Shown in pieces: positions 1 through 12,027 of a stretch of 64,000 nucleotides of DNA. How positions within the stretch are numbered: position 1 is the first letter of the stretch; every line of letters starts with the position of its first letter. Origin of the DNA: Neckera pumila (lineage: Eukaryota; Streptophyta; Bryopsida; Hypnales; Neckeraceae); contig OZ018409.1 of assembly GCA_963969595.1 (NCBI GenBank), forward strand, positions 7,144,520-7,208,519, in the 5' to 3' direction. The position numbers and the translations under genes were made by a program. Under the pieces are notes generated by a model that worked only from the letters and a program-made list of their open reading frames with translations, was not told the origin of the DNA and made no database searches.

Positions 1-718
1 GCACGACTAGATTATTTGACTTTGAACCTTCTTAACTTAAAATGTTTGTACTACAAAGTTTTGAGCTTTAAAGCTTCATAATAAAGAATTGAGTTGAGAA
101 TCTAGGAAAAATAAAAAATAAAAAAATAAAAAATTTTATACTTCAAAAAATTGTTAAGTAAAATTGTTCTGTAGGTACAAGATAGAAGGAAAATCTAAAT
201 TATTAATATCTCTAATATGGCATTAAAATGCACTAATTCCAATGGTGAGATTGTTCTAGCAAACAAACTAAACCATTTCAAATTTATTTTTTTGAAAAAT
301 TGTAGAAATTGCATTCAAAATTGAATCCTACAAGCTATTTTTTCAAAAAGATGCTTTAATTGCCCCAAAACAAGATTGTCTATATCTTCTTCATAGCATA
401 TCCAAATGGAATGAATCAAAGCTTTCTAGGTAGACAAAAAAATAATCTATGAGAAAAAAAAATTATTTCAAATATTCAAATTTTTTTTTGCTCCCCTCTT
501 CCCCCCCCCCCCCCCCCCCCCCTTCCAAGTTCTAAGTTGTTTGGAGCATGAATTTTGTTCCCAAGCACCAATTGAAAAAAATTATATTTCCACGAAGCTA
601 ATCAACTTTTCTATCTTTCCAAAAAGTTTCAAGAAATTAGGACAAAATTTTAGCCTATAAGTACCTGCCCAAAATTTCCATTTGTCCCCCGAAGGAACAA
701 TGGTTGTTTAGAGGTTCA
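1..718 (+). mobile_element. TTAA-family element, left end outside window
   Basis: This is the right-hand three quarters of the same element seen complete at 6323-7257: internal landmarks (gactagatt..., the aggtacaagatagaagga block, the fuller stretch ending in a decayed CTTTAGGGGTTAA) occur in the same order. The right terminus is degraded to tgtttagaggttca. It contains a run of 22 C at 501-522. No coding potential. Confidence 0.75.
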
Positions 719-3509
719 TGTGAACTACAAGATCCTAGTATGGTTACATTCTATCCAATCTTAAGAAAAATGAGCAAACAAATGCTCAAGTTCTTGGTAG
801 TTTTGGCCCATTTTGAAAGTACACCTCCTTTGGATCATCAAAGGGTAGCCTTTACAAGGGGACCATGTATTCAAAATTTAAACAATAAATGAATGCAAAC
901 ATACCCAACACGTATAATCTTGATGATTTCATCTATCTAACTTTTTTTAAAATTCTTGTATAAGTTTTCAAACATTTGTACAATATAGATTTTGAATACT
1001 ACTCTTTATAGGAATTCCATGGTTCAAAGGATGTTAGTATCTCTCACTTCAAAAAAGTCTTTTTTACTTCAAATAATTATCCTTAAAAAATGACTTGATA
1101 AATATTTAAAATAAAAATCTCAAAAAATCACCATTACTAGAACAATTTGAATGCAAAGGGGGAAAAATCTTTTGGAAATTCAAAATATTCAATGTACTTT
1201 AGATTGAGAAAATTTCAATTCTTTAGTTTTAATTTATACATAATTATTGGTTTGTACAATAGTAGATCCAACCATATGGAAATGATCTATGGATTTCGTT
1301 GTGGATCACATTTCACAACTTTTGTTTGAAAGTCATCATTGCAATTATCATTCTAATGTACATTTAATAATACATCTTTGCAATTTTAGAAATTTAGACC
1401 ACCCCAATCTTAGGTGTGAAGGGGTTAAAGTAGGTGTCCATAAAATAATCTTCTAAGCATTGATCCCAAAAGGGTTGTTGGAGTATTGGACCCTTCAAAA
1501 TATTTTTGAATGAATCTCTTCAAAGAATTTTTTTATTTTATTAAAAATGAATTCACAAGTATTTTCTATGTCACAAAATTTTCAAATTTTTAGATGGAGG
1601 TTTGAAAATTCAATAATAGTTGAAGAAAAAGTGTAGAAATTCCATATCAAATACAAAAATAAGTTCAAGAAATTTGAAATATTCTAGTTTGGAACTTCAT
1701 AGTCGTAATAGAAACCAAATTTTTGGGTCATTTAATATTTAATAATGTAATTACAAATATCCAACTTCAAATTACAAAAGATAACACAGTTTAATTCCTT
1801 ATACTGAAGTAGAACTTAGATTTACAAATCTTCAATTTGTTAGTTTTGATGAAAAGAGAAGACCCATTTTCAATGTCAAGATAAATGTTTCAAAACATAA
1901 AGCCGAAAGTACTACCACATATATCTTCTATATTTTCTAAACAAAATCCAATATCAAATACAAAATAACTTGTACAATGCTATTTAATTTATTGATGTGA
2001 ATGTACAATTAATTAATTTGTAACACAAAAAATCAATATGAAAATTTGTGCATTTTAGTTGTCTATGTCAATAAAAAAAGTTGTGTCTTTCAAGAAATAC
2101 ACTGACATAGGGTGTTCAATGATTACGTGCGTTCAAGCCCCTATTAAATGGGTACTATGTAGGTTGATATTTTGTAGATTACTATAGGGCTATCTTTACC
2201 TAAATATTTAAATTCTTCTTATTCTATGTATCCTATCTTTCATTTTCTTGTGCTACTTATAAATATCCTCAATCCATTACAAATAAAGAATACAAACATA
2301 TTTCTTAGGATCTATACACAAACACTTATGGAAAAATTTAGCACTGAAAAATTGTACTTACATAAAATGCTATAGATAAAAAGAACATTCACAAACTAAT
2401 TCCAAACACAAACCATACAAAAATCAATACCATGTACAAGAAACATATATAAACTTATACGTATTTGAGTTTAGGATCAACATGCAACATGCAAAAAATA
2501 ATGTACGTGTGAACAAACACTATACATAGCATTTATAGAGTGTTAAAAAACTTAAAGCTACACTATCAAAGGTTCAGTGTTTATGTTAAAATTTTAGACC
2601 AAAACGTATCTATATTAGAAAATTCAAATCTTGAAATTAAAAAAAAACAAAAAACAAACTTGGCAACCTAATTAGTGCATAGCTCTCAATGCACAAATAC
2701 AATGCTAGCAACTTGAAACATCTATCATCCTCTAGGCTTCATCAACTAATACTATATACTTATTATGGAGAGTACAAAGGACATTGAATTCTACCTTAGA
2801 TACTTCTGACAAGCCTAGTGTAGTTCTAAAAAATTAAAATATTTTTTGGCAAGATTATTGTATAAAAAAAATTTAGTATTATTTCCTATGCTTGATTATT
2901 TATAACTTCAAATATCATATATATTGTGATAATGCTAATTTACTTCCAAGAACTGCTTAAATTTTAGGACTAAGGGAATAATAACAATCCTTCAATTGAT
3001 TGCGTGCTAAAAATAAAAAAATTGGAAGTGCACTTCCTAAGTTGTATCTATTTCATATATGGAGTTGTTTAACTTTGTTGTCAACTATTCAAATTGTCTT
3101 GAAGATTGTTCTAATACTATTGAAGAAGAAGCACAAAAAGGTTGGAAATAGCCAAGAAAATTATAGAAATGGTGGCAAAGAAAAAGGGGAGGCAAGTGAA
3201 TTTATAATTTTTGAATAAAAAATTGCATTCTCAAGTTTATTTATGTGAATTTTTGACATGCTTCCAATGAAGCACATTATTGCCGCAAGGTCTATGGGGA
3301 ATCTAAAGAAGAGGAAGAAGAGAGTAAAGGTTGGAATGATAGAATAATGGATCGAAAGAGAGAAAATGAAAAAACCATAAAACAAACAAAAACACAAATT
3401 TCGGCTTTTTTTTATTCTCCTTGACCGTGATTGAGACCATCCAGTTTCATCATGAATGAAAAATTGTGCGGATGAGAGCATGACAAATGAAACTATCTTA
3501 GAGTTTTGT
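719..3509. other. AT-rich intergenic DNA
   Basis: No gene, RNA or structured repeat that I can support. The open frames are short, use non-ATG starts and are AT-composition artefacts. Long A and T runs throughout. Confidence 0.6.
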
Positions 3510-4444
3510 TTAACCCCTAAAGCCCTAAACATGCTTTTTTCAGAACATAGCATTTTGGGGAAACTCACTACGAGCGGAGTTTTTAATTTTTTTCTTTGAA
3601 ATTTTCACACAACATTTTTCGAAGGAGTAGCTTTAAGGCCCAACAATTTTCATAACTTTTGACTATATGATTAAAAAGTTATTGCATGATATGTCATTTT
3701 CATTGCTCGGCGGGCAGCAAAAAAAACTTTTTTAAAAATCACTTTTTTTAAAAATTAAAATTTGAAATTGGTTCTTTAGATTTATATGTACACGGGAAGC
3801 TTTGAATCATTCCATTTGGACTAACGAGTCAAAAGTTATGAGGATTCTTAGTTTGAGGGTAGTTATGGAATCTCAACTCTAAAATAAACTTTGAAGTCCT
3901 TTATCTAACTCAATTTTCAATATTTTTGAATTAAACAAAAAACATTGGGTGTATATTGTTTATTACAACATTATAATCGCTGGGATTGGCATTTTTCAAT
4001 TCCATAATTAAATTCTTGACAATTTAGTATTTTGAGTCATTCTCTACCTCTTCCTACTTACTATTTTTTTCCTATATGTTGTACAATTCCAAATGATCTG
4101 AAAATTTTCAAGGATGTAGCCAACTTGCCTTGAAGAATGAATCCAAAGAGTTACCACCATTTTGGACATTTTTCAATACAAATGTGACCTTGTGAAGGGC
4201 AGCTGCCCCGATTTTTGCAGTGATTACGAAAGGATTTTTGTCAATTCAAACGCTATTTAATATGCAATCCACATGGTGGAAAATTCTGAAATTTTTTCCA
4301 CATCTTCTTAAACCAGTGTACTACAAGATCCTATGGTTATATGTGTTCAAAAATGTTGTTTTTCTAAAATTTGATACTTATATTAGAAATGACAGTTTTG
4401 GAGCGGTTTTGGTGAAAACATAGTCAAAAACCTTTAGGGGTTAA
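3510..4444 (-). mobile_element. TTAA-flanked piggyBac-like MITE
   Basis: A 935-bp element beginning TTAACCCCTAAAGCCC and ending CCTTTAGGGGTTAA. The termini are inverted copies of one another and start and stop on TTAA. Its interior matches the copies at 37941-38885 (same orientation) and 22003-22931 (opposite). No transposase frame. Superfamily inferred only from TTAA plus a C-rich terminus. Confidence 0.75.
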
Positions 4445-5358
4445 CATAACGGTTATAGATGTAGAGATATGTGCATGATTATGATTGAAATCATTGAACA
4501 CAAACATTTTTATTTCACTTCTTTATTTAGGAAATTGCTATGAATTGAGAATTGTTTGCAAAACCATCCCATTTAGATTCTTGACTAAAGTGTAGTTCCT
4601 CTGAAGATGAAAGTTTGGGCTCGATTTTATAAATACTTATTCTTTGTACTTTCAAATTTTATATATTTTTCAAATATTGTTCAAAACATGCATGCAAAGA
4701 AAATCTAAAATCCCTTGTTGTTTAAAATCCACAAAAAATTTAGAGAGTTTAGTAATAGGAACCAAGCTCAAATTCTTATATAGACAATTTTAAGTGTAAT
4801 TTCCTTATATGGTGCATCATCAATCCCTTAGAGCATCCTCATTCTTCAATGGGCATTTTAGATTTACACGCTTAAACTTGATTCACAGTCATTATAGCTA
4901 GTGGCAAGCATTTGTAAAGAAAAAGCTACGGCAAGAAAGCAATCTTTCTTTGATAGTGAGTTACTCCTTCTATCTCAAAATAAATTTGTGGTACTCCTAC
5001 AATTTCTCAAGCGCTAGGGTGAATTGATCTCCTCATTCCCCTTACGTTTTACCTTTGGGGAAAGCATTGAAATTTTTTATTTGCCATCCATAGTAAAATG
5101 AAGAAATTTTGAATTCAGGTTTGAAATCAAAGGATCTAAATTAGGTAAGAAAAGTAAAGAATTACTAGAAACCACGGATTTATTTTGAAATAGAAGGAGC
5201 ACAAGGTTTGTTTAATTTTTAGCATTGACTAAGCTTTTTACAAGGTGTTCAATCCACTATAGAAATACAGATATGTGTTGTATATCAGGCAACATTTCAA
5301 GGCCAAGCCCTATGTATTGCAAAAGAGGTACAACATGAACATTGGATCAAAATTTTAG
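4445..5358. other. AT-rich intergenic DNA
   Basis: No gene or clear repeat structure seen. Confidence 0.5.
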
Positions 5359-5546
5359 GCTAGCAAGTGGTCTAACATGGCAAATTTGTTATCATTAAAA
5401 AAAAATGGGGCCTTAAGAGGGCTAGCAAGTGGTCTAACATGGCAAATTTGTTATCATTAGAAAAAGATTGGGGCCTTAAGAGGGCTAGCAAGTGGTCTAA
5501 CATGGCAAATTTGTTATCATTAGAAAAAAAATGGTGCCTCAAGAAG
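5359..5546. repeat. Three tandem copies of a 62-63 bp unit
   Basis: Units start at 5359, 5421 and 5484 (gctagcaagtggtctaacat...), nearly identical, each ending in a purine-rich aaaaatggggccttaagagg block. The third copy runs into the foldback element at 5522-5704, whose outer arms resemble the unit end, so the array may have grown from that element's terminus. Confidence 0.85.
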
Positions 5547-5704
5547 GCCACCAAATTTGAACCAACAATGCAAAAGTGCAAATAAAAAATAATATATTTA
5601 AATTTAAAAAAAATTTAGACTGCAATTTTTTTAAATTCAACCTTCTTTTTATTTGCATTACTAGTCTAGATTCGGTGGCCCTCTTGAAGCCCCATTCTTT
5701 TTCT
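5522..5704. mobile_element. Foldback MITE, arms about 70 bp
   Basis: The left arm (5522-5600, gcctcaagaaggccaccaaa, tgcaaataaaaa) pairs with the right arm (5633-5704, ttttatttgcatta, ggtggccctcttgaagcccc). The pairing is imperfect but continuous. A related end (ccctcttgaggtcccattct) recurs at 51257-51277. No coding capacity. Confidence 0.65.
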
Positions 5705-6322
5705 ACTATCAGTAGCTAATGAAGCAACCTATTGAGGATGCTTTAACCTTGTTTGTTTGTTTGGTAGGAAAATAAATAATGGTGGCTAGGGAGGTATGGA
5801 AAGGAGGTAACATACCACAGTTGATATAGGATATGTACACCCACAATCAACTCTAATTACAATTGAATATAATTACCATCATTAAACATAAATTTTTTTA
5901 ATTTTCCTTATTGGCAATTGAAAGAGGATTTTAACGCACTTTAGCATGCATTATTTGGTCAATGGATGAATAAGTTATAAACTTTCACGGTATTGTCTCT
6001 AGGTGTACAAAAAACCAACACTAGGCTCTTGTGAACTTTCATTTTAAGATTGTGCACATCTTGTCCACTAACCCAAATCTAAGAAAAAGTAATGTTTTTT
6101 GGTCCAATATAGGTGCTGCATTTTGGACAAGGTCATTTGCAGATGTACCTTATGCTTGAATAAATCCACTCAAAAATTTGAACCAGAGTTTAAACCAAAT
6201 TTGTATATCATTCAATTTTATCAAGGCAGAATAAAAATAATAAAATATTCAAAATAGACAATGAAATTTGGTTTAATCTATACTTTTCATACTTACATTA
6301 TATCATACACTAATTGAGAAAT
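5705..6322. other. Intergenic, with a dispersed repeat
   Basis: Bases about 5930-6070 (cacttta gcat, attgtctctaggtgtac, actaggctcttgtg) resemble 42980-43130 and more weakly 17520-17630. This is an unclassified dispersed repeat; no gene. Confidence 0.45.
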
Positions 6323-7257
6323 TTAACCCCTAAAGGCCCAAGGCCTTTTTTCTGCCAAAAAATACTCAAAACTGCCATTTCTATAGCAAAGAGTAAAAGA
6401 TTTTGAAAACTGTTTTTTTTTTTTGCAAATCTAACCATAGGATCTTACACCTAAGTAGTATGAGAATGTGTGGAAAAAATTTCAGAATTTTTGACCGCAT
6501 AGATTGCAAGATATCTGTGCTTAAAGTGAAAAAACAAGTTTTTCAACACATTGTGGGACTAGATTTTATTAACCTGAACATTTTTAACTTAAATCTTTTG
6601 CATTGCAGAGTTTTGAGCTTTAAATCTTTATAGTAGAAAACTGAGTTGAAAATCTAGGAGGAAAAAAAAATTCCCAAAAAAATTAATTTTCATTACTAAG
6701 AAAAGTATTAAGTAGAAGTAGGTACGAGATAGAAGGAAAATCTAAAATATTAATATCTTTTAGATGGAATTAAAAAGCACTAATCCAAATGATGAGATTG
6801 TTCTAGCAAAAAAACCAAACCTTGTGGAACTTTTTTTTTGGAAAAAGTGTTTAAATTGCATTCAAAAATGAATCCTATAAGTTATTTTTTTTAGGAAGAT
6901 GCCCTAAGTGCCCAAAAAACAAGATTGTCCATAACTTTCTCATAAAAAGTCCAAATGAAATGAATAAAAGCTTTCTAGATAGACAAAAATATAATATATG
7001 AGAAATAAGTTTTAAAAATTATAAAAATAAAAATTGCCAATTTTTTTTGCTGCCTCCCTGTCCCTTGTTTTGAACTTATTTGGACATAACTTTTTTTCCT
7101 AGTCACCGATTGAAAAAAAAAATTATATTCTCATAAAGCTTAGCAATTTTCTGTCTTCCAAATTTTTTTGGGAAAATCACAACAAAATTTCAGCTTGTAG
7201 GTACCTGCCTAAAATCCCATTTGTCCTCCGCAGGGACAATGGGCCTTTAGGGGTTAA
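6323..7257 (+). mobile_element. TTAA-flanked piggyBac-like MITE, best copy
   Basis: A 935-bp element with perfect 18-bp inverted ends: TTAACCCCTAAAGGCCCA at the left and its reverse complement at 7240-7257. Related copies: 1-718, 8869-9775, 11096-12027 (same orientation) and, with diverged interior, 3510-4444, 22003-22931 and 37941-38885. No open frame for a transposase. Confidence 0.8.
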
Positions 7258-7352
7258 AAAGAGAAGTACCCATATAATATTAATACTATTGAATTCGTCG
7301 TTAGATTTCTTTTGTTAACAATCAAATATGTCATTTGCAATTACAAAGCAGT

Positions 7353-7794
7353 TTAACCCTTGAAGGACCAAGCTACATTTTTTGGCAACATAGCTATTTT
7401 GGACACTTCATTTCAAACAAAAAAATTCACTATATTTCTTAGCAATGAAAATTAAGTTTTTTTGGATTTTTTTCCCTAGATTCTCAACTCAATTCTCCAC
7501 TATAAAGGTTTAAAGCTCAAAACTCTGAAGTGCAAAACACTTAAGTTAAAAATGTTCAAAGTCATGAAATCTAGTCCTGCAAAATTTGTTTTTTCACTTT
7601 AAATGCAGATACCTTGCAATCTGTGTGGTCAAAAATTCTGAATTTTTTTTCACACATTTCCATATTAGTTATGTGTAAGATCCTTTTGTTAGGTGTGCAA
7701 AATTATATTTTTCAATATTTTTATTCTTTACTATAAAAATGGCAGTTTTAGGTGTTTTTTGGCAAAAAAAAGGCCTTGGACCTTTAGGGATTAA
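7353..7794 (-). mobile_element. Internally deleted TTAA-family element
   Basis: 442 bp, inverted relative to 6323-7257. The right half is the reverse complement of that copy's left end (ggcaaaaaaaaggccttgga, cctttaggga TTAA); the left end is TTAACCCTTGAAGGACC. Its right TTAA is directly followed by the first unit of the palindromic array. Confidence 0.7.
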
Positions 7795-8868
7795 AATTCA
7801 AACTTTTTAGAAATCTTGTTTTTTTTTAAAACATGCTCAAGTAAATATGCATGATTTAGTGCTCTGCAATACCCCTTTTGGCACCGAAAGAGAGTTTAGA
7901 AGGCACTACCTCATGCACATTTTCTTTTTAAAATTCAAACTTTTTAGAAATTCTAATATTTTTTAAAAACATGTGTAAATAAATGTGCATGAATTAGTGC
8001 CCTATAAACCCCTCTCAATACCAAGAGGGGGTTTGAGGGGCACTACATCATGCACAATTTCTTTTTAAAATTCAAACTTTTTAGAAATTCTATTTTTTTT
8101 AAAAACATGTTCAAATAAATATGCATGAGGTAGTGCTTTGCAAAAACCCTCTCACCAGCAAGAGGGGTTTGGAGGGCACTACCTCATGCACATTTTCTCT
8201 TAAAATTCAAACTTTTTAGAAATTCAAATTTTTTTTTAAATGTTAAAATAAATATGCATGAAGTAGTGCCTTGCAAACCCCCTTTTGGTGTCGTGATGGG
8301 GCTTGGAGGGCATTGTCTCATATACATTTTTTTCTTAAAATTTGAACTCTTCAAAAATTCTAACTTTAAAAAAAAACTGTTAAGAAAAATTTGCATAAAG
8401 TAATGCCCTCCAGCTCCCTGCTTGGTACCAAGACAAGGTTTGGAGGGCACTACCTCATGAAACTTTCACAATCATTAATCAATTACTAACAAAGTTTGTC
8501 AAGATTCATTTTCCAACAGTCAGATTAAAAATAAAATGTTGCATGAGGTGGTGACTTCTAAGCCATCTTTGGTACCAAGAGGAGGATTGGAGGGCATTAC
8601 TATACATTTTCCTTTTTAAATTTGAACTTTTTATAAAAACATCTTAAGAAAATATACATGAGGTAGTGCCCTGCAAACCCCCTCTTGGTATTGAGATGGG
8701 TCTAGAGAGCACTACCATATGCAAATTTTAAAAACATTATTCAACCTAGTTAAAAATTCTAATTTTTTCTTAAAGAATTTAAAAAGAATATGCATGAGGT
8801 AGTGCCCTTCAAACCCCCTCTCAATAACAAGAGGGGTTTTGGAGGGCACTATCTCATGCACATTGTTT

Positions 8869-9775
8869 TTAAACCCCTAAAGACCCAAGGCCTTTTTTTT
8901 GCCAAAAAACACCCAAAACTGCCATTTTTATAGTAAAGAGAAAAAAAATTGTTTTTTTGCACATCTAACCGTAGGATCTTACACCTAACTAGTATGAGAA
9001 TGTGTGGAAATTTTTTTAGAATTTTTGGCCGTATAGATTGCAAGATATCTGCGTTTAAAGTGAAAAAAAGAAATTTTTCAACACATTGCAGGACTAGGTT
9101 TTATGACTTTGAACATTTTTAACTTAAATTTTTTGCACTACAGACTTTTGAGATTCAAATCTTTATAGTAGAGAGTTGAGTTGAAAAATCTAGAAAAAAA
9201 GAATCGAGAAAGACTTAATTTTCATTGCTAAAATAATTGTTAAGTACAAGTAGGTACGAGATAGAAGGAAAATCTAAAATATTAAAATCTTTTATAAGGA
9301 ATTAAAAAACACTAATTCCAATGGTGAGATTGTTCTAGAAAAAAAATTAAAACCTTGTGGAATTATATTTTTTTTAAATTGTAAAAATTGCATTCAAAAA
9401 TGAATCCTATAAGTTATTTTTTCAGGAAGATGCTCTAGGTGCCCCCCAAACAAGATTGTCCATAATTTTCTCATAAAAAATCCAAATGAAATGAATCAAA
9501 GCTTTCCAAATAGAAAAAAAAAAAATCCATAAGAAAAAAAAATTAAAAGAAAAATGCAAATCTTTTTTTGCTGTCCTATGTCCCTTGTTTTGAGCTTATT
9601 TGAACATAACTTTTTTTTGCGGGCACTGATTGAAAAAAAAATGATATTTTTACAAAGTTTAGCAATTTTTCTATCTATTAATTTTTTTTGGAAATTCACG
9701 ACAAAAATCCGCCCGTAGATACCTGCTTGAAATTCTATTTGTCCCTTGAAGGGACAACGGGCTTTTAAAGGTTGA
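8869..9775 (+). mobile_element. TTAA-family element inside the palindromic array
   Basis: 907 bp, same interior as 6323-7257. The left boundary reads TTAA then ACCCCTAAAGACC. The right end is decayed (gcttttaaaggttga). The flanks are array linker sequence, and the uninterrupted array linker has a single TTAA at the same place, so this is an insertion into an existing array. Confidence 0.75.
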
Positions 9776-10299
9776 AAATTCAAACTCCTCATAAATTTTA
9801 ACTTTTAAGAAAAACATGTTAAAATATATATATGCATAAGGTTGTGCCTTCCAATCCCCTTCTTGATACCAAGAGTGGCTCTAGTGGGCACTACCTCATG
9901 CATATTTTCTTCTTAAAGTTTGTACTCTTGAGAAATTCTAATTTTTTTAGATCATGTTAAGAAAAATGTGCATGAGGTCATGCCCTCCAAATTTTGTCTT
10001 GGGGCCAAGAGGGGATTTGGAGGGCACTACTTTATGCATATAATTTTTTTAAATGTTTTTTTAAAAAGTTTGAATTTCTAAAATTTTCAATTTAGAAATA
10101 AAAAGTGCACATAAGGTAGTGCCCTCCAAACCCCCTCTCGATACCGAGAGGGGGTTTGCAAGGCACAATCTCATGCATTTTTTTTTTAAATGTTTTTAAA
10201 AAAAGTTAGAAGTTCTAAGAAGTTCAAATTTTTTTTTAAAAATGTGCATGAGGTAGTGCCCTCCTATCCCTTTTTTGGTACCAAGAGAGGGTTTAGAGG

Positions 10300-10521
10300 C
10301 ACTACAAGAGAATGGGGTGTTTTAAATGAGTTTTTAAGTATAGTCCTAGACATAAGATTTTAAGTAATGACCTTTAAGGCAATTTTCAGCAAAATTTTAC
10401 TAGAAATACATGTGTTTCTAGTAAAAGTTTGCTGAAAATTGCCTTAAAGGTCATTACTTAAAACCTTATGTCTAGGACTGTATTTAAAAATTCACTTAAA
10501 ACACCCCATTCTCTTGTAGTG
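10300..10521. mobile_element. Non-autonomous CACTA (EnSpm-type) MITE
   Basis: A 222-bp near-perfect inverted repeat. Both ends are CACTACAAGAGAATGGGGTG in inverted orientation, matching the CACTA superfamily terminus. It is flanked by a 3-bp direct repeat AGG (10297-10299, 10522-10524), the duplication length known for CACTA elements. Arms are about 100 bp around a short centre (atacatgtgtttc). It interrupts one palindromic array unit. Confidence 0.85.
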
Positions 10522-10721
10522 AGGTCACCACCTCATGCAACATTTTATTTTTAACTTTGACTATTGGAAAATTAATCTAGTCAAATTATATTAGTTATTT
10601 ATTATTGTTTGTGAAAGTTGTATGAGGTAGTGCCCTCCAAACCTTGTCTCTGCACCCAAAGGGAGTTTGGAGGGCACTACCTCATGCTTATTTTCTTCAA
10701 AAATTCTAACTCTTGAAAAAT

Positions 10722-11095
10722 GAATCTGATCAAACTTTGGCCTTGCATTCATTCAACCAGTTGGTCTGGCCTTTGTGGCACTCAATTTTTTTTTTCTTTT
10801 TAAAAGAATCAAACAAGATGCTCAACATGATATTATAAGGCAAATATGCATGAGTGCTCAACTGCTCATTCTCTCACAAGAAGCTCAAATATACCAAACA
10901 AGAATTAAAAAAGATGGGGAGGGAGTTAATCCCCCTCCCCCCTTTATGTTTTCAATTTTGGTCAAGAGAGGTCACCCCTTTGGAGACCCCCCTCGGTATC
11001 AAGAGGCCCCCTGCAGTGTCCTGATCCTTGCATTCAGTCAACCAACTGGTCCAGCCTTTGCGACAGTTGAAATTTTTTTTGTTTAAATTGATCAA
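10722..11095. other. Array flank with a spaced direct repeat
   Basis: A block of about 45 bp starting ccttgcattcattcaaccag (10741) recurs at 11026 (ccttgcattcagtcaaccaa), each followed by a T-rich run. Between them is a C-rich stretch. No gene. Confidence 0.5.
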
Positions 11096-12027
11096 TTAAC
11101 CCCTAAACGCCCAAGGCCTTTTTTCTACCAAAAAACACCCAAAACTGCCATTTTTTAGCAAAGAGTGAAGAAAAAATTAAAAATGTTTTTTTTGCACATC
11201 TAACCGTAGGATCTTACACCTAACTAGTATAAGAATGTGTGGAAAAAATTTCAGAATTTTTGACCGCATAGATTGCAAGATATCTGCGTTTAAAGTGAAA
11301 AAAACAAGTTTTTCAGCACATTGTGGGATTGGATTTTTTGACTTTGAACATTTTTAGCTTAAAATTTTTGCACTACAGAGTTTTGAGCTTTAAATGTTTA
11401 TAGTGGAGAATTGAGTTGACAATCTACCAAAAAAAAAAAATTCAAAAAATCTTAATTTTTAATTATTAAAAAAATTGTTAAGTAGAATTAGGTACAAGAT
11501 AGAAGGAAAATCTAAAATATTCATATATTTTAGATGGAATTAAAATGCACTAATCCCAATGGTGAGATTGTTCTAGCAAGTAAATTGAACCATGCCAAAA
11601 AAAAAATTTGAAAGATTTGAAAAATTTCATTAAAAAATGAGTCCTACAAGTTATTTTTTTCAAAAAGATGCTCTAACTGCCCGAGAAAAAAGAATGTCCA
11701 TAACTTTCTCATAACAAATCCAAATGAAATGAATCAAAGCTTTCCAGATAGACAAAAATATAATCTATGGGAAAAAAAATTTGAAAAAAAAAAAAAAAAA
11801 ATTTGAAATTTTTTTTTTGCTGCCCGCTCTCCCCTGTTTTGAGCTTATTTGGGCATAACTTTTTTTCCCGGGCACCGATTGAAAAAAAAATTATACTCCC
11901 ACAAAGCTTATCAGTTTTTCTATCTTCTAAAAAAGTTTCAAAAAATCAGGACAAAATTTCAGCCCATAGGTACCTGCCCGAAATCCCACTTGTCCGTTGA
12001 ACGAACACTTGGGCCTTTAGGGGTTAA
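11096..12027 (+). mobile_element. TTAA-flanked piggyBac-like MITE
   Basis: 932 bp, TTAACCCCTAAACGCCC to GGGCCTTTAGGGGTTAA, same family and orientation as 6323-7257. Includes A and T homopolymers around 11775-11817. No transposase. Confidence 0.8.

Larger units (their letters stand above)
7795..10720. repeat. Tandem array of ~135-bp palindromic units
   Basis: About thirteen units, with the gtagtgcc-like core at 7858, 7990, 8128, 8260, 8398, 8539, 8661, 8797, 9838, 9973, 10112, 10250 and 10625 (spacing about 122-141). Each unit holds a near-perfect inverted repeat of about 65-70 bp: gcatgaggtagtgccctcca, then a C/T tract meeting ggtaccaaga at the centre, and the complementary arm ending ggcactacctcatgc. 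A linker of ttttttaaaattcaaacttt separates palindromes. Inserted elements at 8869-9775 and 10300-10521 split it. Confidence 0.85.

Noticed and set aside
3161..3568. Minus-strand frame of 135 codons
   Set aside because: Phe/Ile/Ser-rich AT artefact overlapping the left end of a TTAA element; no splice context or motif.
7858..10650. gaggtagt in each palindromic unit resembles the animal let-7 seed
   Set aside because: let-7 is an animal microRNA. Here the motif is part of a plant satellite palindrome and the match stops after the seed.
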